Source: an uncultured Pseudanabaenaceae cyanobacterium
Lineage (GTDB): Bacteria; Cyanobacteriota; Cyanobacteriia; Pseudanabaenales; Pseudanabaenaceae
Assembly: GCA_937927915.1 (NCBI GenBank)
Contig: CALGKB010000004.1
Location: 496,001-560,000, forward strand
Reading direction: 5' to 3'
DNA length: 64,000 bases
This document shows positions 19,301 to 27,244 of the stretch, piece by piece (within the stretch, counting starts at the first letter, position 1; every line of letters starts with the position of its first letter). Below the pieces are notes generated by a model that was given only the letters and a program-made list of their open reading frames with translations, ran no database searches and was not told the origin of the DNA. The position numbers and the translations under genes were made by a program.

Positions 19301-21154
19301 GGGCAAATTGCGATCGTCCTTTTCTAGGGCAATCTCTCCCGTTGCTGTGAGCAGCTCCCCTACCTGGAGAGTCTCTACCACAACTTTCCTGCCGTCCCAC
19401 TGCAATTCCCCCACCATCGTTTCCTTGACCTCTCCTAGACCCTGGGGTAGTTCTAGGTGTGCCTTCGCCTGGATGTCCTCTAGGGCAAAACTACCTGTGG
19501 GGCTAACTGCCTCTAATTTCCCCGCTACCTGGATTTGGGGCAGTTGCAGTTTGGCGCTGCGGAGTTGGGCAGACCAGCCTTTGTCTGTGAGCACCCCCTC
19601 CCCCGTGATTTTCCCCTCTGGAAGGTTGAGTTCTACCTTCTCGATCGTGGTTACTCCTGGCGCGATCGTGGCTTGGGCGCGGAAGGGATACTGGGCTTGG
19701 GGGGCTTGGGCATTGATGACCAGACTAAATTCTTCGGCTACCCCTGTCAGGCGGGCGCTAGCTTGCACCTTCCCCACCCCAAAGGGCAGTTCCACTCCGT
19801 AGAGCTGGGCGATTCCCTCCCCGTCCACGTCTTCTGCCAGGAGATGGACATCTAAGGTGGGCTGTTCTCCCAATACCAATTTGCCCTTCCCTTCTACTAC
19901 CCCCACAGGGGAAGTTGCCTGTAACCGCTGTAACTCCCAAGTCCGCCAGTCCTGGGTAGCGATCGTCAATTCTGCCCCTTCTACCGTGACCCGATCGATC
20001 GTCAGCGGCTCCACCACCTTTGCTACACCAGAAAAGCTAGGATTAACCCCCTGCAACTTCCCTTGCACGCTGACTTTGCCCGCCAGGGGAACAGGAGGAG
20101 TATCTACTGCCAGGAGAGTTTGGGATTGCGCAAGGTCGAGGGTGGGAATAGCAAGGTCAATATCCGCACCTCTATCGGGGTTAATTTTGCCCTCTAATGT
20201 CAGGGGTATGTTTTGATACTTCGCTTGCAGTCCTGGGATAGTGGTAGTGATGCCATCGTAGAGGAGCTGTCCTGTAATTTCCTCTAGGGGCTGGGCTAAG
20301 CCAGGAATTGCTACTGCTCCCCCCTTTACCGTTATACTCCCCTGTACCTGGGGTTCCCTATTGGTCAGAAAACGCAGTCCGATCCTGCCATCTATTGTCC
20401 CCCCCAGGGTTTGGAAGGGTAGATCAGGCACAAAATTACCTGCCGCTACTAAACTGACCCGTCGGGACAGAACCTGCAAAGTACCCTGATTTTTGGTCAA
20501 ATCCCAATCGTAGTCCAGTACCACTTGCCCCTGGGGTTTTTCCTTGGCAATGGCAGCCATATCCTCTGGCTGAAATCTCTGGGACCAGGTTGCTAATTTG
20601 ATCTCCCCTCCTCCCCGCGCCACCACAGAATTGAGGTCATCCCACTGGCTTTCTATCTGTAGCCCATCGATCGCTACTATTTGTTTTGTTTTGTCGATCC
20701 CGATCGCTAGTCTGCCATCCACCACCTGGATTGTCTTGAGGTCTAACCAGGGGGGCAACTCCACTGTAATTGGCTCTTGGCTGAGGGCGGGTATCTCCCC
20801 CTTCTCGTTCTGGGGCAAAAATACCCGGGGGCGCACCAACTTTCCCCGCAGCTCTAACTTCCCCGATCGTTGTAATTCCCAGGGGTCGGTGTGCAACTCC
20901 AACCGATCGAAGACATAAAAATCTGGCAATGTAGCAGTGGGGGGGATCACAGTCCTCCCAAAATGCACCCCTCGGGGGCTGACAAAACTAATCTGACCTA
21001 GCTCGATCGGTCTTTGCAAGACCTTGGTCAACTCCGCCTGCAGCTGGGGCACCAACTTGGTGTTGAAGTAATAGCGCCCATACCAGATGCCCCCCAGGGC
21101 AGAAGCCGTAACCGTGAGGGCTAATCCCGCCGCTATTCGTCTGAGGGCTTGCAC
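16325..21154 (-). CDS. tamB: TamB-like translocation and assembly module protein (DUF490)
   Basis: A 1609-residue envelope protein with one N-terminal membrane anchor (LALTVTASALGGIWYGRYYF) followed by a very long region of short beta-strand repeats, as expected for a periplasm-spanning lipid-transfer groove. The C-terminal DUF490/TamB domain runs from about residue 1250 to the end and includes SPLAFRHLKVELGENIQI and NPTIELRSSPPRTNSEILAL, ending with an aromatic residue (WENRF). TamB proteins act with Omp85 proteins and in glycerophospholipid movement to the outer membrane. The start is GTG at 21154 with a near-perfect ribosome site (ggaggtga). The 128 bp upstream carry no gene. Confidence 0.92.
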   Translation of the reverse strand: MQALRRIAAGLALTVTASALGGIWYGRYYFNTKLVPQLQAELTKVLQRPIELGQISFVSPRGVHFGRTVIPPTATLPDFYVFDRLELHTDPWELQRSGKLELRGKLVRPRVFLPQNEKGEIPALSQEPITVELPPWLDLKTIQVVDGRLAIGIDKTKQIVAIDGLQIESQWDDLNSVVARGGGEIKLATWSQRFQPEDMAAIAKEKPQGQVVLDYDWDLTKNQGTLQVLSRRVSLVAAGNFVPDLPFQTLGGTIDGRIGLRFLTNREPQVQGSITVKGGAVAIPGLAQPLEEITGQLLYDGITTTIPGLQAKYQNIPLTLEGKINPDRGADIDLAIPTLDLAQSQTLLAVDTPPVPLAGKVSVQGKLQGVNPSFSGVAKVVEPLTIDRVTVEGAELTIATQDWRTWELQRLQATSPVGVVEGKGKLVLGEQPTLDVHLLAEDVDGEGIAQLYGVELPFGVGKVQASARLTGVAEEFSLVINAQAPQAQYPFRAQATIAPGVTTIEKVELNLPEGKITGEGVLTDKGWSAQLRSAKLQLPQIQVAGKLEAVSPTGSFALEDIQAKAHLELPQGLGEVKETMVGELQWDGRKVVVETLQVGELLTATGEIALEKDDRNLPQGIGEVSLQVQSRNTPVQDLTALFPQIPKTLTGKLDLVGQVAGKLEQLQIFATLQGRDIGFTGGTTTPEGKMEFTGNLSGSIFAPQIAGKATLRGLAYQGIAFDPLLEGDFRFDQGGVQVDLRGERDRIALALNPQLQPQSLDLRLGEAKATARPTAPQKLQVEVEDFPLGLVATALGQTEFSGTLAGTGEVNLGQNFQTVGSFTIDRPAYGRIQGEKLSGNFTYADGNFFLRDGQLTIPLTADRTSNYSLDIAYTPTAPTRLQASLTIESGKLEDITQIMQWAQWSDLAQGLTRPRYAASQDLAPFPQVGLPQAPLSQQLQYFFQIQQRLIQQEIAAARQNTLPPLTDLAGSLTGKVTVKNTEQTGLGVQVNLEGKNWEYGKFAVDDIKVQGEYRNGVVKIASARLQSGDSLGELKAAQVSLIDPQTGKLGEMQGELELANFPIESLRPLPLLQAIPVEVTGKVRGKAKLGGNILQPQAEGTLELLEGTISQEPIEAITAEFTYRQGRLNFNSTLSLGGAPPMQLKGNIPLAIGYVFPGTKLEMNLEVRDQALGFINLLTPNLRWLEGQGEAKIAISGTTKQPKLLGTAKIAGARIQVAGLPQDITDLQGQVEFDLDRANIDLRGRFSQGELTAKGVIPISNENLTEANPLTLTATKLALDLKDTYNGNFDGEVTVTGSLQNPVLTGKVTLANGRIFLPEETIERNGLSNGKAPSPLAFRHLKVELGENIQITRAPLFNFVGRGEVEVNGSINDIRPAGKIAITRGQVNAISARFRLDRSFDSFAEFVPSQGLDPNLNVRVLGVVPEVVRPPIEPSPFDAFNPSAIPVSNLGAQRTLQMQATVTGRASNPTIELRSSPPRTNSEILALIGGGLLTQTGGDPTTTLVNLAGGTVVSFLQDAIGDVLSLSEFNLSPVTVGNDGRRTSALGLAAEGAIEIGRDFSLSIRGVINDPSQNTNYTLRYRVDPNTLIRTNTDLRGNNSLTIEWENRF

Positions 21155-21282
21155 GTCACCTCCCTAACCCAGATACAAGAAGAGGACCAGGTACTTTCCT
21201 CGTTCCGTCCTGATCCCCTCTTTGGTTCGCTCCTCACACACCTACCATCCTAGATCATTGCCCCCTCTCCCACCATACAGAT

Positions 21283-21996
21283 TTATGCACTAGGGTCTGC
21301 TTCCTCTTGCACAAATTTTTCCAGGAGGGGGAGAGCCTGGGCTGCTGCTTGCTGGTGCGCTTCTTTGATGCTGTTACCTGTGCCCCGTCCCCAACAGCGA
21401 TTTTGTAGCCACACTTCCGCCACAAAGGGAGGCTGATTGTGTACCAGACGGTATTCCGGTAGTTGCTTCCAGTGGGCTTGGGTCAATTCCTGCAGAGCTA
21501 CCTTGTAGTTGCCAAAGGCGGGTTTACTTTTCAAGGGGGGAATGAGCCGCTCCCAATGCCGATCGAGCCAGGGGCTGATCAAACTAAAGTCCTTGGTGGA
21601 CAGATATAGTGCCCCCACCATCGCCTCCAATCCGTTTGCCAACACCGATCGCATTTTCCCCTCTGTCCTTGTCCCATCGGGGGCTGTGAGGATAAACCGA
21701 TCGAGGTTATAGCTATCGGCAATTTGCGCCAACACCCGATCGCTGACCAGCTGATTGCGGAGATTGGTCAAATCCCCTAGAGAACTACGGTGGTTGTGGT
21801 AGAGGTACAGCGTCACCTCCAGCCGAATAACACTGTCGCCACAGAACTCCAAATAGTCATTATTTTCACCACTATAGCTGGGATGAATCAGCGCCAAATC
21901 CAACAACTCCCAATTCACTTCGCTTTTCTGGGGCACAGGTAAGCGATCGAGTAAATGGTGCAACTCCTGCAGGCGCTGGGGTGGTATTTTGGTCAT
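21283..21996 (-). CDS. rnc: Ribonuclease III family protein with altered catalytic motif
   Basis: A 237-residue protein with the RNase III layout: a catalytic domain (residues about 1-150) and a C-terminal dsRNA-binding domain (about 160-230, KVALQELTQAHWKQLPEYRL to GNSIKEAHQQAAAQAL). The signature helix reads NDYLEFCGDSVIRLE, keeping Glu50 and Asp54. The second metal-binding motif reads LANGLEAMVGALYL, with Asn121 (codon AAC) where Asp is usual (E. coli Asp114) and Glu124 retained. Activity may be weakened or altered. Cyanobacteria usually encode more than one RNase III, so a specialised role is possible. The start overlaps the TPR gene's stop by 4 bp. Confidence 0.85.
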   Translation of the reverse strand: MTKIPPQRLQELHHLLDRLPVPQKSEVNWELLDLALIHPSYSGENNDYLEFCGDSVIRLEVTLYLYHNHRSSLGDLTNLRNQLVSDRVLAQIADSYNLDRFILTAPDGTRTEGKMRSVLANGLEAMVGALYLSTKDFSLISPWLDRHWERLIPPLKSKPAFGNYKVALQELTQAHWKQLPEYRLVHNQPPFVAEVWLQNRCWGRGTGNSIKEAHQQAAAQALPLLEKFVQEEADPSA

Positions 21997-22655
21997 TGCA
22001 ACTGGAGAAAAGCTGCCAACTCTTTTACCAGTCTAGGACACCACCGCCGCACCTCTGACACCCATTCCAAATCAGCATAGCGTTGATCTAGCCCCAACAC
22101 CGCTACCCAGTTACTTTCTGCCTCCCCCCGCTTTCCCTGCTGCCAGAGCATCACAGTCAACGCCGCCCTTGCCTCCGCCCAGTAGGGATATTTGCGCGCC
22201 AAATTCCTAACACGGGTAACCGCCTCCCCCTCTCTCCCTAGTTGGTACAGCGCTAGTGCCACATTTACCTGACTGATTGCCAATTTGGGGTCTAGCTCCG
22301 TCGCCCGCTGGTAGTAAAGTAGTGCCGCATCCCATTCCCCCTTGCCCGCGTGGGCATTGCCCAGATTATTGTAGGCGTAGGCATCCTGGGGTCTCAGCTC
22401 CAGCACCCTGTTGTAGTCTTCTATCGCTTTATCCCACTGCCGCAGTCTTTCGTAGGCAATTCCCCGCTGGAGGTAGGCATCCGCTGCCTTGGGATTGATG
22501 GCGATCACCCGATCGAAATCCGCTATCGCCCCCTGGCGTAACACCCCTGCTTCCGTGTCTGCCCAAACCCCTCCCCAGGAGAAGCCCAGGCACAGTACAA
22601 GCACCAAAACCAGGAACAGTCTAGCCAATGCGGGTGTTGATGTAGTTGTAGGCAT
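21993..22655 (-). CDS. TPR-repeat protein with N-terminal signal or anchor
   Basis: A 220-residue protein with a hydrophobic N-terminal segment (ARLFLVLVLVLCLGFSWGGVWA, a likely signal peptide or anchor) followed by tetratricopeptide repeats. Clear repeats include ADAYLQRGIAYERLRQWDKA, AYAYNNLGNAHAGKGEWDAA and the next repeat ending in ELDPKLA. TPRs mediate protein-protein contacts; the partner is unknown. I chose ATG at 22655, just before the hydrophobic segment; an earlier in-frame start at 22712 lies deeper inside pstB. The gene overlaps the 3' end of the second pstB by 35 bp and rnc by 4 bp, so it may be read from the pst transcript. Confidence 0.8.
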   Translation of the reverse strand: MPTTTSTPALARLFLVLVLVLCLGFSWGGVWADTEAGVLRQGAIADFDRVIAINPKAADAYLQRGIAYERLRQWDKAIEDYNRVLELRPQDAYAYNNLGNAHAGKGEWDAALLYYQRATELDPKLAISQVNVALALYQLGREGEAVTRVRNLARKYPYWAEARAALTVMLWQQGKRGEAESNWVAVLGLDQRYADLEWVSEVRRWCPRLVKELAAFLQLQ

Positions 22656-23430
22656 CGATCGAGCTTGGCTTGGTAAAGAAATCCGTGGAGGTAGCGTACT
22701 CGCCCAGGACACCGAACCTCGCCCCTTCCGCCTCCACCACCTTCAAAAATGCAACCCAATCAGCAATGCGGGCTGCCTGCTGCAGGTTGTGGGTGATGAT
22801 CACCACCGTAAAGTATTTTTTGAGCTGCGTAATCAGGTTGTCAATACGGATACTAGAAATGGGGTCAAGGGAAGAACAGGGTTCATCCATGAGAATAATT
22901 TCTGGCTCCAGGGCAAGGGTCCTCGCTATACACAGGCGTTGTTGCTGCCCCCCCGACAGTTGCAGGGCATTCATCTTCAAGCGGTCCTTCACCTCATCGT
23001 AGAGACCCACCAAGCGCAGATATTTTTCCACCTGGTCAGAGATATTCCCCCGAAAACCATTCACCCGCAACCCCAGGGCAATATTTTCATAAATGGAAGT
23101 GGGGAAAGGATTAGGACGCTGAAACACCATCCCCACCCGGCGCCGCAACTCGATCGGGTCAATTTTGCGCACATCCTCCCCGAACACCCGAATTGCCCCT
23201 GTGATCTGGGTAGTGGTGATCATGTCATTCATGCGGTTAATGCAACGCAGGAGAGTAGTCTTACCACAGCCCGACGGACCAATAAAGGCTGTAACAGTAT
23301 TGCTATAGATGTCCAACGTCACATTCTGAATCGCCGGGTTGATGCCGTAGAACACCGTCACATCCTCAAGGGCGATCGATACCCCCTCTCCCTGCAAAAC
23401 CGTTCCCACCGTCTTTTGTTCAGGATTCAT
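22621..23430 (-). CDS. pstB: Phosphate ABC transporter ATP-binding protein, second copy
   Basis: ATPase of the high-affinity phosphate importer, 269 residues. Walker A is GPSGCGKTT, the ABC signature is [15 protein letters not shown], Walker B is IILMDEP and the switch His lies in VIITHNLQQAARIAD. The N-terminal half has the PstB-specific CINRMND and GMVFQRPNPFPTSIYENIALG. It differs clearly from the other PstB at 25424-26221 and probably pairs with the fused permease, whose stop it overlaps by 11 bp. Last Pst gene of the operon. Confidence 0.94.
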   Translation of the reverse strand: MNPEQKTVGTVLQGEGVSIALEDVTVFYGINPAIQNVTLDIYSNTVTAFIGPSGCGKTTLLRCINRMNDMITTTQITGAIRVFGEDVRKIDPIELRRRVGMVFQRPNPFPTSIYENIALGLRVNGFRGNISDQVEKYLRLVGLYDEVKDRLKMNALQLSGGQQQRLCIARTLALEPEIILMDEPCSSLDPISSIRIDNLITQLKKYFTVVIITHNLQQAARIADWVAFLKVVEAEGARFGVLGEYATSTDFFTKPSSIDAYNYINTRIG

Positions 23431-25420
23431 AGGTCTTTGACTGAAATAAATTAGCTGTAAACAAGGCTAGAGCACCCAAAATCAGCAGTATGGTTAAAAG
23501 GACAACGATCGCTGCTGCCGCCAGGGGTTCAGTCGTAGGCTTCGTTGCCCAGATATAAATTTGCAGCGGAATTGTTACAAACTGGCTTAAGAAAGGACCC
23601 CTCCCCTCTGGGTTGTTGAAAGGAGTAAAGGAGATAAGACCCAGGGAACCCACCACTGCCCCCAAAGCCGCTGTCTCCCCCATCGTCACCGTTGCTGCCA
23701 GTAGTACCCCCGAAGTCAAGCCCGAAAAGGCATAGGGAATAGCAATCCTCAAGATTACTTGGGACTTACTCATCCCCACCGCATAACCCGCATAGCGCAG
23801 AGTCGCCGGTACATTGCGTAGAGAAGCCCTGAATGTAGTAATGACAAAAGGCAGCGCCAGGATCGCCAAGGTCAGAGTACCCGCCAAAACCGACCTGCCC
23901 ATCTTCATTGTCCTGATAAACAACTCTGTCCCCAGCACACCGTAGATAATCGTGGGAATAGCTGACAGGTTATCCAAGTTAATCTCCAGCAGAGTTTCCA
24001 CCCATTGCACTACCTTCCTATTCCTGAACACCTTGAACAGAAAAATTTCTGCGTACTCCTCCAGGAAGATAGCTGCTCCCAACCCCACCACAATCAATAT
24101 GACTAGCACCAGGAGAACCAGCCACAGATTACCCACCAGTGCCGCCAAAATACCCGCCTGCTCAGGGTCAGGGTCAGCAAACTGTGTGAAAAACTTTCCA
24201 TTCAGGTAGCGAGCACCCTGGCGAAAATTACTGACTGTCAAAAAGAGCAACAACAGAAAGGTGGGTACAAGAGAAGCATAGGACAGCCCTGCAAAAATTG
24301 CCCCCCCCAACGCCCTGAGACTATCGTTCCTCTTGAACTCTATCCCTGTCATCCGCTCACCCAGGGCATAGAACGTCTCTTCCCCTGGTAAACTTCCTGT
24401 ACCCTCCTCCACCTTAGACACCCCCAGGGATTCAATCTGCGCTGCAAACCGCCGCCGTGACAAGTTCCCCACTGAGTTCAGCGCAAACGTTAGTAAAAAC
24501 AGCACCAGCCCTGTAGCAAACATGGACTTAAATTCTAGGGTGTCAAACCCCACTGCCGCCGTTGCCGCCTGAAAGATAAAAGACGCCACTGTCTGTCCCG
24601 CCTGCAAGGGATTAAAAGTAAATTGCGGTGTCAATCCCGATGCCAATACAGGAATCATCGTTTCCCCAAACGCCCGCGAAAATGCCAGGGTAAAAGCAGC
24701 AATCAGAGCAGGAAATACCGTTGGCAGGACAATATTTAGGATGTACTCATATTTACGCATCCCCAAACTATAGGCAGCCTCAAAGTAGGAACGGGGCACG
24801 GCATTGATCGCACTTACCCCAATTCCCAGTACCGTCGGCGTCACAAATAGCCCCACCAGCAATCCCGACACTAACAAGTTATAGGGCTGTATCTGGGGGA
24901 AGATTTTCTGTAAAGCTGGCGTAAAGCTAGAAAAAGCAAATGCCCCCAACACGATCGTGGGGACACCGGAAATCATGTTCAAAACGGGGGTGATAAAATA
25001 ATTCAAACGTTTAGGTAAGTAGTGTGTCACCACCACAGACATTAACACCCCCAAAGGCGCTGCTACCGCCACGGCAATTAACGCCACTATGCTGGAAGCT
25101 ATAATCAGGGAAATCACCCCAATTCTGCGCCTTTCACCCTCAGGCGGCTCAAACATCACCGTCCATTCCCGATCGGTGAAAAACTGCCAGATAGTAGCCC
25201 CTGCTGCCTTCCCCTCCTCTAAGTAGCTCCTGAAGAACTCAACAGAGTCATAGACCATAAAGACAATAATCGCCAGGAATACTAGGATGGGGATTGTGGC
25301 TAGGATGGCCGTAGTAAGAGCAAAGACCCCCTCCCAAAAGTTAACCACCCTGTGGTCACTAGCCCAGCGCCCCTTTTCCAGAGAGCCATTCCCCAATTCC
25401 GGCAGTTCTGGCGCTACCAT
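23420..25420 (-). CDS. Fused PstC-PstA phosphate ABC transporter permease
   Basis: A 666-residue protein that joins both permease subunits of a Pst importer. Residues about 1-325 are PstC-like, with an ATPase-contact (EAA) loop near 207-232 (INAVPRSYFEAAYSLG) and SRAFGETM. Residues about 370-666 are PstA-like, with a second EAA loop near 537-562 (RNVPATLRYAGYAVGMSKSQ), VTMGETAALGAVVGS and a C-terminal helix. A linker of about 45 residues separates them. About twelve hydrophobic segments are visible. A separate PstC and PstA are encoded just upstream (26246-28215), so this is a second permease set. The start lies 3 bp after the first pstB and the stop overlaps the second pstB. Confidence 0.88.
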   Translation of the reverse strand: MVAPELPELGNGSLEKGRWASDHRVVNFWEGVFALTTAILATIPILVFLAIIVFMVYDSVEFFRSYLEEGKAAGATIWQFFTDREWTVMFEPPEGERRRIGVISLIIASSIVALIAVAVAAPLGVLMSVVVTHYLPKRLNYFITPVLNMISGVPTIVLGAFAFSSFTPALQKIFPQIQPYNLLVSGLLVGLFVTPTVLGIGVSAINAVPRSYFEAAYSLGMRKYEYILNIVLPTVFPALIAAFTLAFSRAFGETMIPVLASGLTPQFTFNPLQAGQTVASFIFQAATAAVGFDTLEFKSMFATGLVLFLLTFALNSVGNLSRRRFAAQIESLGVSKVEEGTGSLPGEETFYALGERMTGIEFKRNDSLRALGGAIFAGLSYASLVPTFLLLLFLTVSNFRQGARYLNGKFFTQFADPDPEQAGILAALVGNLWLVLLVLVILIVVGLGAAIFLEEYAEIFLFKVFRNRKVVQWVETLLEINLDNLSAIPTIIYGVLGTELFIRTMKMGRSVLAGTLTLAILALPFVITTFRASLRNVPATLRYAGYAVGMSKSQVILRIAIPYAFSGLTSGVLLAATVTMGETAALGAVVGSLGLISFTPFNNPEGRGPFLSQFVTIPLQIYIWATKPTTEPLAAAAIVVLLTILLILGALALFTANLFQSKTYES

Positions 25421-25423
25421 AAA

Positions 25424-26221
25424 TCAACCAAACTGACCTGAGATGTAATCCTTAGTGCGTTGTTGCGTAGGGCTGCCAAAAATAAAGTTGGTCTTGTCAA
25501 ACTCCACAATCTCCCCTAGGTACATGAAGGCAGTGTAGTCCGACACCCTACTTGCCTGTTGCATATTGTGAGTCACGATGATAATCGTCACCTGGTTGCG
25601 CAACTCCTGGATCAGCTCTTCAATACTGTTAGTAGCAATGGGGTCAAGGGCAGACGTTGGTTCGTCAAACAGGATGATTTCTGGGGATGTGGCTAAAGTT
25701 CTGGCAATACAAAGCCGCTGTTGCTGCCCCCCCGATAGAGAAAACCCTGGCTTGTCCAGACGGTCCTTGACCTCGTCCCACAAAGCTGCGCCCCGCAGTG
25801 CCTTTTCCACTAACTCATCCAGGGTACTCTTGTTCTTAATGCCCCGAATCCGCAAACCGTAGGCAATATTCTCGTAAATACTCTTGGGGAAGGGGTTCGG
25901 CTTTTGAAACACCATCCCAATCCGCATTCTCACCTCAATGGGATCGACATCCTTCGCCATAATGTCCTGCCCCTCCAAGAGGATTTGCCCCTCATGGCGT
26001 GTACCAGGATAGAGTTCGTGCATGCGGTTGAAAGCCCGTAACAAAGTACTCTTGCCACACCCCGACGGACCAATTAGCGCCGTTACCTTCTTTTCCGCTA
26101 TGGTCATATTGATATTCTTGAGAGCATGGAAGTTACCATAGTAGAAGTTAAAGTTGACAACCTCCGCTTTTACCTTATCCCGTGCGATCGTAGTCCGCTC
26201 CATGATGTTTGTCTGTTCCAT
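25424..26221 (-). CDS. pstB: Phosphate ABC transporter ATP-binding protein, first copy
   Basis: ATPase that powers phosphate import through PstC and PstA, 265 residues. Motifs are [17 protein letters not shown] (Walker A), [40 protein letters not shown] (signature), [19 protein letters not shown] (Walker B and D-loop) and [13 protein letters not shown]. The C-terminus (KDYISGQFG) is canonical for PstB. It lies 24 bp after pstA and 3 bp before the fused permease gene. Given its position it most likely serves the separate PstA/PstC pair, although exchange with the second PstB is possible. Confidence 0.96.
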   Translation of the reverse strand: MEQTNIMERTTIARDKVKAEVVNFNFYYGNFHALKNINMTIAEKKVTALIGPSGCGKSTLLRAFNRMHELYPGTRHEGQILLEGQDIMAKDVDPIEVRMRIGMVFQKPNPFPKSIYENIAYGLRIRGIKNKSTLDELVEKALRGAALWDEVKDRLDKPGFSLSGGQQQRLCIARTLATSPEIILFDEPTSALDPIATNSIEELIQELRNQVTIIIVTHNMQQASRVSDYTAFMYLGEIVEFDKTNFIFGSPTQQRTKDYISGQFG

Positions 26222-26245
26222 TGCAAACTCACCCTACCACAATTC

Positions 26246-27244
26246 TTACCACTTAACACGCTTACGGAAGTAGATTCTTAAGTAGATCGCCAGGGCATTC
26301 ATGGACAAAGTCATAACTACCAGTACCACTGCTGCTGCGCCTGCGTTTACTACACTAAATTCCGGACGCGGACGGGATACCCAGTCAAACACCTGAATTG
26401 GCATCACTGTAAACGGAGAAAATAGCCAGTCAAAAGGTCCATGTAGCCCCTCTCCCACCAGCTTAGGACTAAAGGGAAAGGGTGGTGGGAAAGTAATAAA
26501 CGTCAGAGCACCGATCGTCACTAGAGGTGCCGCCTCCCCGATCGCCCGCGATAGACCCACAATGAGACCCGTCAAGATACCCCCCGCCGAAGCCGGTAGG
26601 ATGTGGTCCCAAATCATCTGCCAGCGGGAAGCCCCGATCGCGTATACTCCCTCCCGCAGAGCCTGGGGCACCGCCTTTATCGCCTCCCGCGTAGTGACAA
26701 TGATGATGGGTAAAATCAACAATGCCAAGGTAAGACCCGCCGTAGCAATTGTTTCTCCCAGCCTCAACTGGTATTTGAACAAACCCATTGCCAGCAGACC
26801 ATAAATGATGGAGGGAACCCCCGCCAGGTTAGAGATATTGATCTCAATTATGTTTGACATCCACTTGGGAAAAGGAATAGGCAAGTCCCCTCGTCCAGCG
26901 TACTCCTCCAGGAAGATACCTGCTCCTATACCCAGAGGAACAGCAATAATAGCAGTCAACAAAATTACACAGAAAGAACCAATAATGGCAATCTTGATCC
27001 CTGCTACTTCAGGGTTAGAGTCAGGCACAGAAGTTAGGAAATTCCAAAGACCAGCTATACCCTGACCAAACAAACGTTTGCCCCCCTCCACCAGGAGCTT
27101 ACCAATCAAAACTAACAAAACACCCAAACTAAATGCCAGAGAACCCAGACCGACGCCAATGAATATATTGTCCATCCGTTTTCTGCTTTTAATCCCCCGG
27201 CGAATTACCTGTATATCTACTAAATCAGGCATTTCGTTGGTCAT
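26246..27244 (-). CDS. pstA: Phosphate ABC transporter permease PstA
   Basis: Inner-membrane permease of 332 residues with about six transmembrane helices. Family segments are IFLEEYAGRG, INISNLAGVPSIIYGLLA, the EAA loop IKAVPQALREGVYAIGASRWQ and LSRAIGEAAPLVTIGAL. The ATG overlaps the pstC stop (taatg). With PstC it forms the phosphate channel energised by PstB and fed by PstS. Its late segment (FDWVSRPRPEF) matches ordinary PstA. No oddity seen apart from the presence of a second, fused permease downstream. Confidence 0.95.
   Translation of the reverse strand: MTNEMPDLVDIQVIRRGIKSRKRMDNIFIGVGLGSLAFSLGVLLVLIGKLLVEGGKRLFGQGIAGLWNFLTSVPDSNPEVAGIKIAIIGSFCVILLTAIIAVPLGIGAGIFLEEYAGRGDLPIPFPKWMSNIIEINISNLAGVPSIIYGLLAMGLFKYQLRLGETIATAGLTLALLILPIIIVTTREAIKAVPQALREGVYAIGASRWQMIWDHILPASAGGILTGLIVGLSRAIGEAAPLVTIGALTFITFPPPFPFSPKLVGEGLHGPFDWLFSPFTVMPIQVFDWVSRPRPEFSVVNAGAAAVVLVVMTLSMNALAIYLRIYFRKRVKW

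Noticed and set aside
16325-21154. Possible fusion or split of the 1609-residue TamB frame.
   Set aside because: One uninterrupted frame with a single anchor and a C-terminal DUF490 domain is the normal architecture.
21229-21239. Sequence gctcctcacac resembles the conserved unpaired motif of the cyanobacterial small RNA Yfr1.
   Set aside because: A possible 5' stem (gagga/tcctc) exists, but there is no terminator hairpin or T run after the motif, and the location before tamB is not the usual Yfr1 context.
22489-23454. 321-codon open frame on the plus strand opposite the second pstB.
   Set aside because: It is a mirror frame of a clear pstB gene; its His-rich translation has no protein-like motif order.
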